From UBA2128 sp964534955 (lineage in GTDB: Bacteria > Fidelibacterota > Marinisomatia > Marinisomatales > UBA2128): a DNA stretch of 64,000 bases. This document shows positions 26,847-34,384 of the stretch, in pieces. The position numbers and the translations under genes were made by a program. The stretch covers positions 14,385-78,384 of the forward strand of contig CAZHRR010000002.1 of the NCBI GenBank assembly GCA_964534955.1, given 5' to 3'. The notes under the pieces are model-generated. The model was given only the letters and a program-made list of their open reading frames with translations, was not told the origin of the DNA and ran no database searches. How positions within the stretch are numbered: the stretch's first letter is position 1; every line of letters begins with the position of its first letter.

Positions 26847-28847
26847 ATGGTACAGATTTCGGATAGCCTTATACTTTTCTCATTCATTCTTGCTGGTTAT
26901 GCGACTTGGGCCGCCTTCATGAGCGGCCAGTGGCGCAGAGAGAAATTGCTGGCCAGTGCTGAGCGCAGTGCTCTTGCCTTGTTTGCGCTGTCAACTTTGT
27001 TGATTGTGGTGCTATTGTCTGCTTTTGTGACTCGTGATTTCTCACTGAAATACGTTGCATCTTATTCCAGCCGAACTCTGCCAATGTTTTACACCATCTC
27101 CGCCCTATGGGCTGGGCAGGCAGGATCGCTCTTGCTGTGGACTTGGCTTCTCTGTCTGTTTTCGGCGATAATTGTCTGGCAGAATCGTCAGAAAAACCGG
27201 GACCTGATGCCGTATGTTCTCGGTACCCTCCTTTTCACTGCTTTCTTTTTCTTTGGACTGATGGTGTACGCTACAAGTCCGTTTGAGCTCCTGCCGCAGT
27301 CAGTGGCCGATGGGAACGGTCTCAATCCCATGCTGCAAAACTCTGGTATGGTCATTCATCCGCCAACACTTTTTCTGGGTTACGTCGGTTTTACCGTCCC
27401 CTTCGCCTTCGCAATTGCTGCATTGATCAGCAAAAGGCTTGACGCACAATGGATTCGCACAACCCGTCGGTGGACACTGTTTTCTTGGCTCTTTCTTACA
27501 ATAGGTATCTTGTTTGGTGCAAAGTGGGCTTATGTTGAATTGGGGTGGGGCGGTTATTGGGCATGGGATCCAGTAGAGAACGCTTCGCTGATGCCGTGGT
27601 TAACTGGTACGGCGTTCCTGCATTCGGTGATAATTCAAGAAAAGCGTGGCATGCTGAAAGTATGGAATCTTGTGCTCATTGTTATCACATTTAGCCTTAC
27701 CATATTCGGAACATTTATCACCCGCAGCGGGATCATCGGTTCGGTTCATTCATTCGGAGTTTCAAATCTCGGCCCTCTGTTTTTGATTTTCCTCAGTGTG
27801 ATCCTGGTTATCTCGCTGGGTCTTTTGTGGCTGCGTCGGCCAAATCTACAAAGCGACAATCATCTGGATGCATTCCTTTCCCGCGAGTCCAGCTTTCTCT
27901 TCAATAATCTGATCCTTGTAGGCATTGCCTTCGCTGTTTTCTGGGGCACGATCTTTCCGTTCATTTCCGAAGCTGTACGCAGTACAAAAATTACTGTTGG
28001 TCCGCCATACTACAATCAGGTGAACTTGCCGTTAGGTCTGGCGCTCTTGGCACTCACCGGTATTTGTCCCCTGATAGCTTGGCGAAAAGTGTCGAAACGT
28101 AACCTGCGCCGCAGCTTTGTGATTCCTTTGTCTGGCTTTCTACTTACTGGGGTTGTCCTTCTCCTGTTTGGTCTGCGTTCCTTCTATTCAATTATGTCAT
28201 TTGCGCTTTCGGTATTCGTACTGACAACAATTGGTTTGGAATTCTATCGTGGAGGTAAGGCTCGTGCCCGAATAAAAGATGTGAACTTAGTTCAGGGCAT
28301 GTGGGATTTGACTGTACGGAACAAACAGCGATATGGCGGCTATATCGTCCACCTTGGTGTGGTCATGATTTTTGTCGGCATCACTGGCTCCAGTGCTTTT
28401 CAGCAGGAACAGACAGCTGTACTGGATCAGGGAGAGTCGATAAAAATTGCCGATTTTTCCCTGCAATATCAAGGTCTTGTGGACCAATCCACAGAACACG
28501 CGCAAATCGTTGCCGCTAAGCTGCATGTAGATAAAGCCGGAGAGACGGTAGACACTATGTTTCCAGCAAAACAAATACATCGCAACCAAGAGCCGGTCTC
28601 AGAAGTGGATATCCGGCAGACATTGAAAGAGGACCTTTACCTTATTCTCGCCGGATGGGATGACCAACAACGGGCTACGGTAAAGGCTCTTGTTGTTCCT
28701 CTTGTTGCATGGATTTGGATAGGTGGAACCGTCATGATTGTCGGTACACTCATAGCTGTCGGACCTGACAGGGTGAACCGTAAGAGAAGATCTTTCCACG
28801 CTCGAAGTGTAAGACGCCAAGAAGTGGAGGAGATACAATATGCTTAA
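26847..28847 (+). CDS. ccmF: Cytochrome c-type biogenesis protein CcmF (heme lyase subunit)
   Basis: About 666-residue polytopic membrane protein that, with CcmH, attaches heme to apocytochrome c on the periplasmic face. The Trp-rich heme-handling motif 'WGGYWAWDPVENASLMPW' is intact, preceded by 'HPPTLFLGYVG' and followed by 'GTFITRSGIIGSVHSF'. Some 14-15 helices are predicted. ATG 26847 is chosen over TTG 26841 because AAAAGGAG ends at 26840. It overlaps the CcmH-like gene by 8 bases. CcmA-E and CcmG are not in the window. Confidence 0.95.
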   Translation: MVQISDSLILFSFILAGYATWAAFMSGQWRREKLLASAERSALALFALSTLLIVVLLSAFVTRDFSLKYVASYSSRTLPMFYTISALWAGQAGSLLLWTWLLCLFSAIIVWQNRQKNRDLMPYVLGTLLFTAFFFFGLMVYATSPFELLPQSVADGNGLNPMLQNSGMVIHPPTLFLGYVGFTVPFAFAIAALISKRLDAQWIRTTRRWTLFSWLFLTIGILFGAKWAYVELGWGGYWAWDPVENASLMPWLTGTAFLHSVIIQEKRGMLKVWNLVLIVITFSLTIFGTFITRSGIIGSVHSFGVSNLGPLFLIFLSVILVISLGLLWLRRPNLQSDNHLDAFLSRESSFLFNNLILVGIAFAVFWGTIFPFISEAVRSTKITVGPPYYNQVNLPLGLALLALTGICPLIAWRKVSKRNLRRSFVIPLSGFLLTGVVLLLFGLRSFYSIMSFALSVFVLTTIGLEFYRGGKARARIKDVNLVQGMWDLTVRNKQRYGGYIVHLGVVMIFVGITGSSAFQQEQTAVLDQGESIKIADFSLQYQGLVDQSTEHAQIVAAKLHVDKAGETVDTMFPAKQIHRNQEPVSEVDIRQTLKEDLYLILAGWDDQQRATVKALVVPLVAWIWIGGTVMIVGTLIAVGPDRVNRKRRSFHARSVRRQEVEEIQYA

Positions 28848-29328
28848 TCGAAATTTGCTGCTGAACAAGACCATGATAATACTTTTGTTGTTTATGACCC
28901 CTTTGTTAACAGAGTCAGAAGTTACTCTGGGAGAGATCAAGAAAAGTCTTACCTGTCTGTGCGAATGCAACATGACCGTTGAAGCCTGTCAAGGGGCGAT
29001 GGCCTGTGACTCTGCGGAAAATCTAACCCAAGAGGCAAAACGATTGATTGACAGAAATATGGGTCAGAAGGAAGTCTTGGCCAGTTTTGTCACACGTTAT
29101 GGTGAGCGCATTCTTGCCGCACCATCGAAAAGAGGATTTAACCTCACAGCATGGATTTTGCCTTTTGCCGCCATTACTGTTACAGGTTTTGGCATTATCA
29201 GCGCCTTGCGAAAGTGGGTACGTTCTCCAGAGGAGGAGAGTGAAAGATCAGGGATAAATGCTGTTGATGCCGCCGACCTTGAGTACGAGGAAGAGCTGGA
29301 GGAGGTTCTGCGTGATTTTTCCGGTTGA
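28840..29328 (+). CDS. CcmH-like cytochrome c biogenesis protein
   Basis: 162 residues: signal peptide (to about residue 27), a CcmH/NrfF domain, a membrane helix (about 104-124) and an acidic tail. The redox motif is variant: 'SLTCLCECNMTVEACQGAMACDSA', not the common LRCxxCQ. Cys are at several close positions, so the disulfide chemistry may differ. The helical hairpin after it ('LTQEAKRLIDRNMGQKEVLASFVTRYGERIL') is typical. Overlap with ccmF supports a joint role in presenting apocytochrome thiols. Confidence 0.85.
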   Translation: MLNRNLLLNKTMIILLLFMTPLLTESEVTLGEIKKSLTCLCECNMTVEACQGAMACDSAENLTQEAKRLIDRNMGQKEVLASFVTRYGERILAAPSKRGFNLTAWILPFAAITVTGFGIISALRKWVRSPEEESERSGINAVDAADLEYEEELEEVLRDFSG

Positions 29329-29425
29329 AATTTGTGGTGAGAATCGAGAAGAGAAATGGAACAAACTCTGAGACGCTTTCTACAAAGGAATTTTTCATTA
29401 ATCAGCAATTGATGGAGTAAAGCTT

Positions 29426-29866
29426 ATGAACACGGTTGTATTGTTGTCAATCATCCTGGGTAGTGCCTTGTATGTGGCATTGCCATTTCTTAGAAAGAAG
29501 ACTGTTTCGTTAAGTGTCACTGGATCTAAGAATGTTCGCCTTGATGATCTTTACACGTACCGAGACAATCTTGTGTCCTCAATCAAAGAGCTTGAATTCG
29601 ACTGCGAAACGGGGAAAATAGGAGGCGAAGATTTTGCAGAAATAAACGCCCGGTATCGTCGTCAAGCCATAGGTGTGCTCAAGGACATCCACTCATTAGA
29701 GAAGGGCGATGGTTCACCACAGAAGTTTGAGAAGGAATTGTCTGATCTCCGCCTGAAGGGAAAAAGCGGGGGGACGCTTGACTGTCCTCACTGTGAAGCT
29801 CCGGTCATGTCAGAGGACAGCTTTTGCAGTCAGTGTGGTCACCGTCTGCATAATGATGGTTCGTAA
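29426..29866 (+). CDS. CcmI-like membrane protein with C-terminal zinc ribbon
   Basis: 146 residues: one N-terminal membrane helix, then a helical stretch 'YTYRDNLVSSIKELEFDCETGKIGGEDFAEI'. That stretch resembles the N-terminal part of CcmI/CycH apocytochrome chaperones. It ends in a double CxxC zinc ribbon ('CPHCEAPVMSEDSFCSQCGHRL'). It lacks the TPR domain of full CcmI. The position after ccmF-ccmH supports a role in cytochrome c assembly; the zinc ribbon partner is unknown. Confidence 0.7.
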   Translation: MNTVVLLSIILGSALYVALPFLRKKTVSLSVTGSKNVRLDDLYTYRDNLVSSIKELEFDCETGKIGGEDFAEINARYRRQAIGVLKDIHSLEKGDGSPQKFEKELSDLRLKGKSGGTLDCPHCEAPVMSEDSFCSQCGHRLHNDGS

Positions 29867-29938
29867 GGTTGGGAAATGTTACGTGAGGAAAGAGAGTGAA
29901 GTTGGAATGGATGGGTTTTTTTCCCATAGATTCTACAC

Positions 29939-30421
29939 ATGAAAAAAACCGGAACTGAAATGAAGGAAAGCAACTCAGTTGAATCTCATGACGGTTATCG
30001 CCGTCGGTTGTTCCTTAACTATCTTCTCACTGGGGGTATCTTAAGTTTTACTGCGTCAATTATCTACCCAATTTTTCGTTTTTTAATTCCGCCTGAAAAT
30101 GCAGAACCAGTTCCCACAAGCGTTGTTGCTGGAACTGCCAACGAATTAAAACCAAATAGTAGTAAAATTATCCGGTTCGGAAGAAAACCGGCTATCTTGA
30201 TTCGTACAAAGAAAGGGGAATACAGAGCGTTTACTGCTGTCTGTACGCACCTTGATTGTACCGTACAATATCGTGAGGATTTTCTGCATATTTGGTGTGC
30301 CTGTCATAACGGACATTATGATTTGAAAGGCATAAACATTGCTGGACCACCTCCTCGTCCATTAGAATGGTTCAAGGTAGACATTAATGAGGGTAAAGTC
30401 TTTGTATCAAAGATAACCTGA
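29939..30421 (+). CDS. Rieske [2Fe-2S] protein
   Basis: 160 residues. The N-terminal 'RRLFLNYLLTGGILSFTASIIYPIFRFLIPP' has the look of a Tat-type or membrane anchor, as in QcrA/PetC. The cluster ligands are 'CTHLDC' and 'CACHNGHYD', matching the CxH...CxxH pattern, with Asn-Gly in place of the usual Gly-Ser after the second His. It could be the Rieske subunit of a bc-type complex, but no cytochrome b gene follows, so its redox partner is open. A second ATG (29960) is a possible start. Confidence 0.85.
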   Translation: MKKTGTEMKESNSVESHDGYRRRLFLNYLLTGGILSFTASIIYPIFRFLIPPENAEPVPTSVVAGTANELKPNSSKIIRFGRKPAILIRTKKGEYRAFTAVCTHLDCTVQYREDFLHIWCACHNGHYDLKGINIAGPPPRPLEWFKVDINEGKVFVSKIT

Positions 30422-30495
30422 AAACTTTCACGGGATTATTAGAGAACATGAGAAAGTCGAAATCAAAATAGTGAATAAATAATGAGAAAGATTAA

Positions 30496-30582
30496 CTAAA
30501 AGATCCAGTGTGTGGAATGACAGTATCTGTGGGTTCTGCGGCGGGATTTGAGACATCAGTTATTGATAAATGGAGGAAATGA
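30496..30582 (+). pseudogene. Orphan YHS-domain fragment
   Basis: The frame from 30496 reads 'KDPVCGMTVSVGSAAGFE' and then stops at 30580-30582. This is the first third of a YHS metal-binding domain like the two at the N-terminus of the CopA ATPase (34385), without the second Cys pair. It has no ATG start. I read it as a remnant of a duplicated copA or YHS gene. Confidence 0.55.
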
Positions 30583-30998
30583 TGAATAATAAAAAACCGA
30601 ATACAGCAATTACAATTACATTGGGTCTGTTCATCCTTGGAGTTGTTTTACATGCTCAAGGAACAGCGGAGAATCCACAGCCCAAGAATCTTGGCCAGCA
30701 GCCAATTGTACGTGTGGCAGCTGATCATGTCTGTATGGGTATGGGCGTCAATCGCGTTTTTGACAAAGAACTCTTACCCGCAGTTGTTGAGGGCAAGACC
30801 TATTACGGATGTTGTGAGGGATGTCAGGCTACACTCCAGAAGGATCCCAAAAGCAGGATTGCAGTCGATCCCGTTACCGGAAATGTTGTGGACAAAGCGA
30901 CGGCTGTCATTGGTGCGCTCCCCAATGGAGTGGTGCACTATTTCGAGAATGAACAAACGATGAAACAATTTGCTCAACATATACAATTGCAGGAATGA
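30582..30998 (+). CDS. Secreted Cys-rich metal-binding protein (TRASH/YHS-like)
   Basis: 138 residues with a signal peptide (ending near 'VVLHAQG'). The core 'DHVCMGMGVNRVFDKELLPAVVEGKTYYGCCEGCQATLQKDPKS' has the Cys...CCxxC spacing and the 'K-x-Y-Y-x-C-C-x-x-C' turn of TRASH/YHS metal-binding folds. 'VVHYFENEQTMKQF' follows. It probably binds Cu+ or a similar ion in the periplasm. GGAGG at 30572-30576 favours ATG 30582 over the upstream ATGs at 30570 and 30579. Neighbours are all metal- or cytochrome-related. Confidence 0.75.
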   Translation: MNNKKPNTAITITLGLFILGVVLHAQGTAENPQPKNLGQQPIVRVAADHVCMGMGVNRVFDKELLPAVVEGKTYYGCCEGCQATLQKDPKSRIAVDPVTGNVVDKATAVIGALPNGVVHYFENEQTMKQFAQHIQLQE

Positions 30999-30999
30999 A

Positions 31000-31119
31000 A
31001 TGATGAGGTCATTAAATCTTGTTGCTTCAGAGCTGTCTGAAAGGGATTTAGACTTATTCTCTCGACTGAAATTTGGTATGATAGTTCCGGATTTAGGCGA
31101 AGTTGATTATGAAGAATAA
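31000..31119 (+). CDS. Possible 39-residue protein
   Basis: ATG-ATG at 31000/31003 to TAA 31117-31119, directly after the preceding gene, with AGGA 5-8 bases upstream. The product is soluble and acidic ('ERDLDLFSRLKFGMIVPDLGEVDYEE') without a known domain. Close spacing and reasonable composition favour a real small gene or the tail of a lost one. Confidence 0.35.
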   Translation: MMRSLNLVASELSERDLDLFSRLKFGMIVPDLGEVDYEE

Positions 31120-31208
31120 AGGATCGATTCCATGAGAAGAAGAGGTGAAACCTGGCAAACTGTTAGTCCACGGAGCAACTTGCGCCGCTTTAAAGAGGAG
31201 GGGAAAAC

Positions 31209-31745
31209 ATGTTTGAAGGATTGAATGCATTAGAAGGAATACATCCGCTTGTTGTGCATTTTCCCATCGTGTTGACCTTGTTGGCTCTGTTGAGCCAGGT
31301 ATGGGAGCAACTGAGAGGTCTCCCTGACGGCTTGAAAAAAGCCCCAGTGCTGCTGCTATACCTGTCGGCTGTAAGCGCTCTTGTCAGTGTGGCAACTGGA
31401 TACTGGACGACTGAGTTACTTGGGCATGAAACGCCGGGTCATGAGTTTGTCCATACTCACAGGGATGTGATGGTCTGGTACACATCAATCCTTGTCCTCG
31501 GGACATTGGTACATCTTATCGTCAAGAAGTGTCAGACTGGGATATACCGGCTATTCTTGCTGATTGTCACAACTGGAATCATGGTCGTGGGGACAGACCT
31601 GGGCGGTCAATTGGTCTATCGGTATGGAGTAGGCGTGAAAAGTGGGATTTCATCAAGTGAGAATAGTGAAGACCAGGGGGAAGCCGAGGGGCAGGAAAAG
31701 CAGGAAACTCACATACACCCCAACGGTTCCGAGCACGTCCATTGA
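31209..31745 (+). CDS. DUF2231 membrane protein
   Basis: 178 residues with four predicted helices. The opening 'ALEGIHPLVVHFPIVLTLLALLSQV' is diagnostic of the DUF2231 family. 'ATGYWTTELLGHETPG' and 'THRDVMVWYTSI' follow, with His residues suited to heme or metal binding. The tail is polar and His-rich ('ETHIHPNGSEHVH'). Function is not established; members often lie near cytochrome or copper genes, as here. GAGGAGG lies before ATG 31209. Confidence 0.85.
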   Translation: MFEGLNALEGIHPLVVHFPIVLTLLALLSQVWEQLRGLPDGLKKAPVLLLYLSAVSALVSVATGYWTTELLGHETPGHEFVHTHRDVMVWYTSILVLGTLVHLIVKKCQTGIYRLFLLIVTTGIMVVGTDLGGQLVYRYGVGVKSGISSSENSEDQGEAEGQEKQETHIHPNGSEHVH

Positions 31746-31758
31746 TGATGGGCAGGAA

Positions 31759-34005
31759 ATGAAGAGGATAGACAATAAGAGGTCACACAGGTTCTTCTAC
31801 AGGACAGTTCACCCGTTTGCTCCCCGGTCATTTCAGATCATCACTGTCTTGTCTCTTATTGTAAGCCTCGGATTTGGACAGGAGGGCTTCCCATCAGGAT
31901 CTATCGTGGGCACTGTTAATAGCAGCGAAGGCCCATTGACTGGAGTGCAAGTCTGGCTGGAAGGCACCGAGGAGGGTGATATCACCGATTCACTGGGAAT
32001 GTATCGGTTGGAGGTTCTATCTCCCGGAGACTATCAAATTGTCTTCCGACATATCGGATACAAAGAGGTAACAAGAAAAATCATAGTAGTAGAAGCGAGG
32101 GAAGAGCAGATTATTAATATCGAGTTGAACCAAGTAGCGGTTGAAATGGATGCGATCTTAGTGACGCCCAAAGAGGAGGGGTTCGACCCTTCTGGTATCA
32201 CGGCTCGATTGACAACCCGTATGATTCAGGAAGCTCCAGGGGCCGCGCAGGACATCTTTCTGGTGCTGCAGACGCTTCCCGGGGTCTCTTCGGGTGGGGA
32301 CGATTCGAAGCTATTTGTAAGAGGCGGGAGGCCTGAAGAGAACCTCATAGTCTACGATGGCGCCACAATTCCAAACCCGTTCCATTTTGATTTTATCGGT
32401 GGCGGGTTTTACTCAATTTTCAATTCTGCTCTTGTTGAGAATGTAGAGTTCTATTCAGGATGGTTTCCTGCTCGATACGGAGATCGTCTTTCGTCAGTAA
32501 TGATAATCGAGAACCGGGAGGCAAATCGTGAAAGAACAAGAGCCGAGATTTCCTTGAGCATGTCTGATTTGTCTGGAATGGTCGAAGCGCCCATTTCAAG
32601 CACAGCTGCTACTATCCTGAGCGTTCGCCGCAGCTATTTTGATCTTCTTCTCAATGAATCAGGATTTGGTGGTAAATACGATCTCCTGCCCTTTTTCTAT
32701 GATGTGAATTCCCGGACTGATGTTTTTCTCGCGGATAGACATCGACTGTCAATAAATCTTCTATACTCGCGTGAAGAGATGTCTGGCGAGTTTGACGAGC
32801 CTCACTGGGAAGGAATGCATAACTGGTCAAGTGAAAGCTGGACTGCGGCGATGAGACTGCGATCACTTTTTTCAGAGAACTTTGCATCTGATCTAAACAT
32901 CTATTGGAGCGAAGGAAGCAACAGAGCCAGCCACGCTGATGACATAGGTACTGAGAATACCAGGAAAGGGGAGGTGGCGATTAAAGAGGATATCGCTATT
33001 CGTAGAGGTGTTCACGAGTTTCATCTCGGTATGTGGCTGGTGCAGGATCGAGGTGAAATGAGAATCAACTTGCCTTTGGATCTGGCCTACAATTTTGAGC
33101 CGCTTGCCTTTGAATCAAACGGCAATACCACTAAACTTGCACTCTATACGGACGATACATGGAGAGTTAACGACAAGATTTCATTGAACCTGGGCGTTAG
33201 GGGAGACCATATTATTATCAGTTCAGAAACCACCCTGTCACCTAGGCTGAATCTGGTTGTCACTCCGACAGAGACTGTCCAGCTTTCAGCCAACTATGGT
33301 TTGTATACACAGAGCCCTCCAGCATATGAACTAAAGAAAAACATCCAGCTTCGATCAAGGCAATCGCGTGCATGGGGAATAGGTATTTCTGGGACTTTCT
33401 CATCAGGCGATTTCTGGAGTCTTGAAGGCTATCGGAAACAGCTTTCCAACTTGATGACAATCGATTCCGTGGGGAACTTCGCCAGTGAAGGAGAAGGTAG
33501 TGCAACCGGTTATGAACTTTACGTTCAGAGAAAGAGCGGAGATAGTTTCATCGGCTGGGGCTCCGTGACCTACTCTATTGCCAAAAGAAAGGAGCAGACG
33601 GCCGAGGAGGTGACACTATTTGACTATGATCAAACCTATATGGTTACAGCTGTAGGACAGTATCGCCCGTCAAAGAAGTGGAAACTGAGTCTGCGGTTCC
33701 GCTACGCAACCGGAAGACCCTACACTCCCGCAGAAGGGAGCTGGTACAACACTGAAGCTCAAAGATTTTTTCCAGTTGTTGGAGAAAGAAACTCTTCACG
33801 ATATCCCCCCTATCATCGGCTTGACATCCGTGTGGCACGATACTTTCCGCAGATACTCGGGGGACTAACTGTCTATTTGGAGACAATCAATACGTATGAT
33901 CGGGACAACGTTGCCTACTATGTCTGGAGTGAGGATTTCTCCAGCAAGAGGAACTTCACTGTGTTTCCTTTCATTCCCGTGATAGGCATAGATTTGATGT
34001 TATAG
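31759..34005 (+). CDS. TonB-dependent outer-membrane receptor
   Basis: 748 residues. The signal region ends near 'VSLGFGQ'. A carboxypeptidase-regulatory-like domain ('GSIVGTVNSSEGPLTGVQVWLEGTEEGDITDSLGMYRLEVLSPGDYQIVFRHIGY') follows. The plug ('DIFLVLQTLPGVSSGGDDSKLFVRGGRPEENLIVYDGATIPNPFH') and a 22-strand barrel to the end complete it. This architecture is typical of the FCB group. The context suggests uptake of a metal or metallophore rather than sugar, but the ligand is not readable. ATG 31759 is preferred over the earlier in-frame ATG 31642, which lies inside the previous gene. The stop codon falls in a terminal inverted repeat (34004-34014). Confidence 0.88.
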   Translation: MKRIDNKRSHRFFYRTVHPFAPRSFQIITVLSLIVSLGFGQEGFPSGSIVGTVNSSEGPLTGVQVWLEGTEEGDITDSLGMYRLEVLSPGDYQIVFRHIGYKEVTRKIIVVEAREEQIINIELNQVAVEMDAILVTPKEEGFDPSGITARLTTRMIQEAPGAAQDIFLVLQTLPGVSSGGDDSKLFVRGGRPEENLIVYDGATIPNPFHFDFIGGGFYSIFNSALVENVEFYSGWFPARYGDRLSSVMIIENREANRERTRAEISLSMSDLSGMVEAPISSTAATILSVRRSYFDLLLNESGFGGKYDLLPFFYDVNSRTDVFLADRHRLSINLLYSREEMSGEFDEPHWEGMHNWSSESWTAAMRLRSLFSENFASDLNIYWSEGSNRASHADDIGTENTRKGEVAIKEDIAIRRGVHEFHLGMWLVQDRGEMRINLPLDLAYNFEPLAFESNGNTTKLALYTDDTWRVNDKISLNLGVRGDHIIISSETTLSPRLNLVVTPTETVQLSANYGLYTQSPPAYELKKNIQLRSRQSRAWGIGISGTFSSGDFWSLEGYRKQLSNLMTIDSVGNFASEGEGSATGYELYVQRKSGDSFIGWGSVTYSIAKRKEQTAEEVTLFDYDQTYMVTAVGQYRPSKKWKLSLRFRYATGRPYTPAEGSWYNTEAQRFFPVVGERNSSRYPPYHRLDIRVARYFPQILGGLTVYLETINTYDRDNVAYYVWSEDFSSKRNFTVFPFIPVIGIDLML

Positions 34006-34308
34006 AAGGCTTTGAAAAACCTACTGCACAAATTAAAAAAGAGTAAAATTCGCCTGTCCACAGGGCACACACAGTGTCCTCCGTACAGCCTCCTTCGTAG
34101 ATCCTGCGGACTTTTCGTTGGAAAACTCGTCCATAGCGTTGCTATTGACTGCATTTTCCCGCCTGAATGGCCCGTCCGAACGGCAGGGCCGGGCGGGCAT
34201 TGTCGGGCAGGCCGTCTTAATCAGACCTGTCTGCGTTCCACTCCGAACAGGCAGGCAAATTTTTCTTCTTTTTTCTTCACACATAAGATTTTGCAAAGCC
34301 TTCTTATA
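34001..34308. mobile_element. Miniature element with terminal inverted repeats
   Basis: AGAAGGCTTTG at 34004-34014 is perfectly inverted as CAAAGCCTTCT at 34294-34304, and the similarity extends outward (TATA) and inward (AAAA) with single-base gaps. The roughly 300-base interior has no credible gene. It contains GC-rich palindromes of the same style as those at 2801, 17952 and 19171. Bases 34229-34256 are a 26/28 match, inverted, to 8046-8073. It looks like a MITE-type element inserted at the 3' end of the TonB receptor gene. The remaining gap to copA (34309-34384) shows nothing. Confidence 0.6.
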
Positions 34309-34384
34309 GAAATGGAAATACATATTTGAATCGGTAGTCACAATGTCATGAACGAATCAAACTAACGAACAGTAGGAGCTAATC

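Noticed and set aside
34012..34341. Open frames of about 100 codons on both strands between the TonB receptor and copA
   Set aside because: They are translations of repeat DNA inside terminal inverted repeats; same style as other repeat copies.
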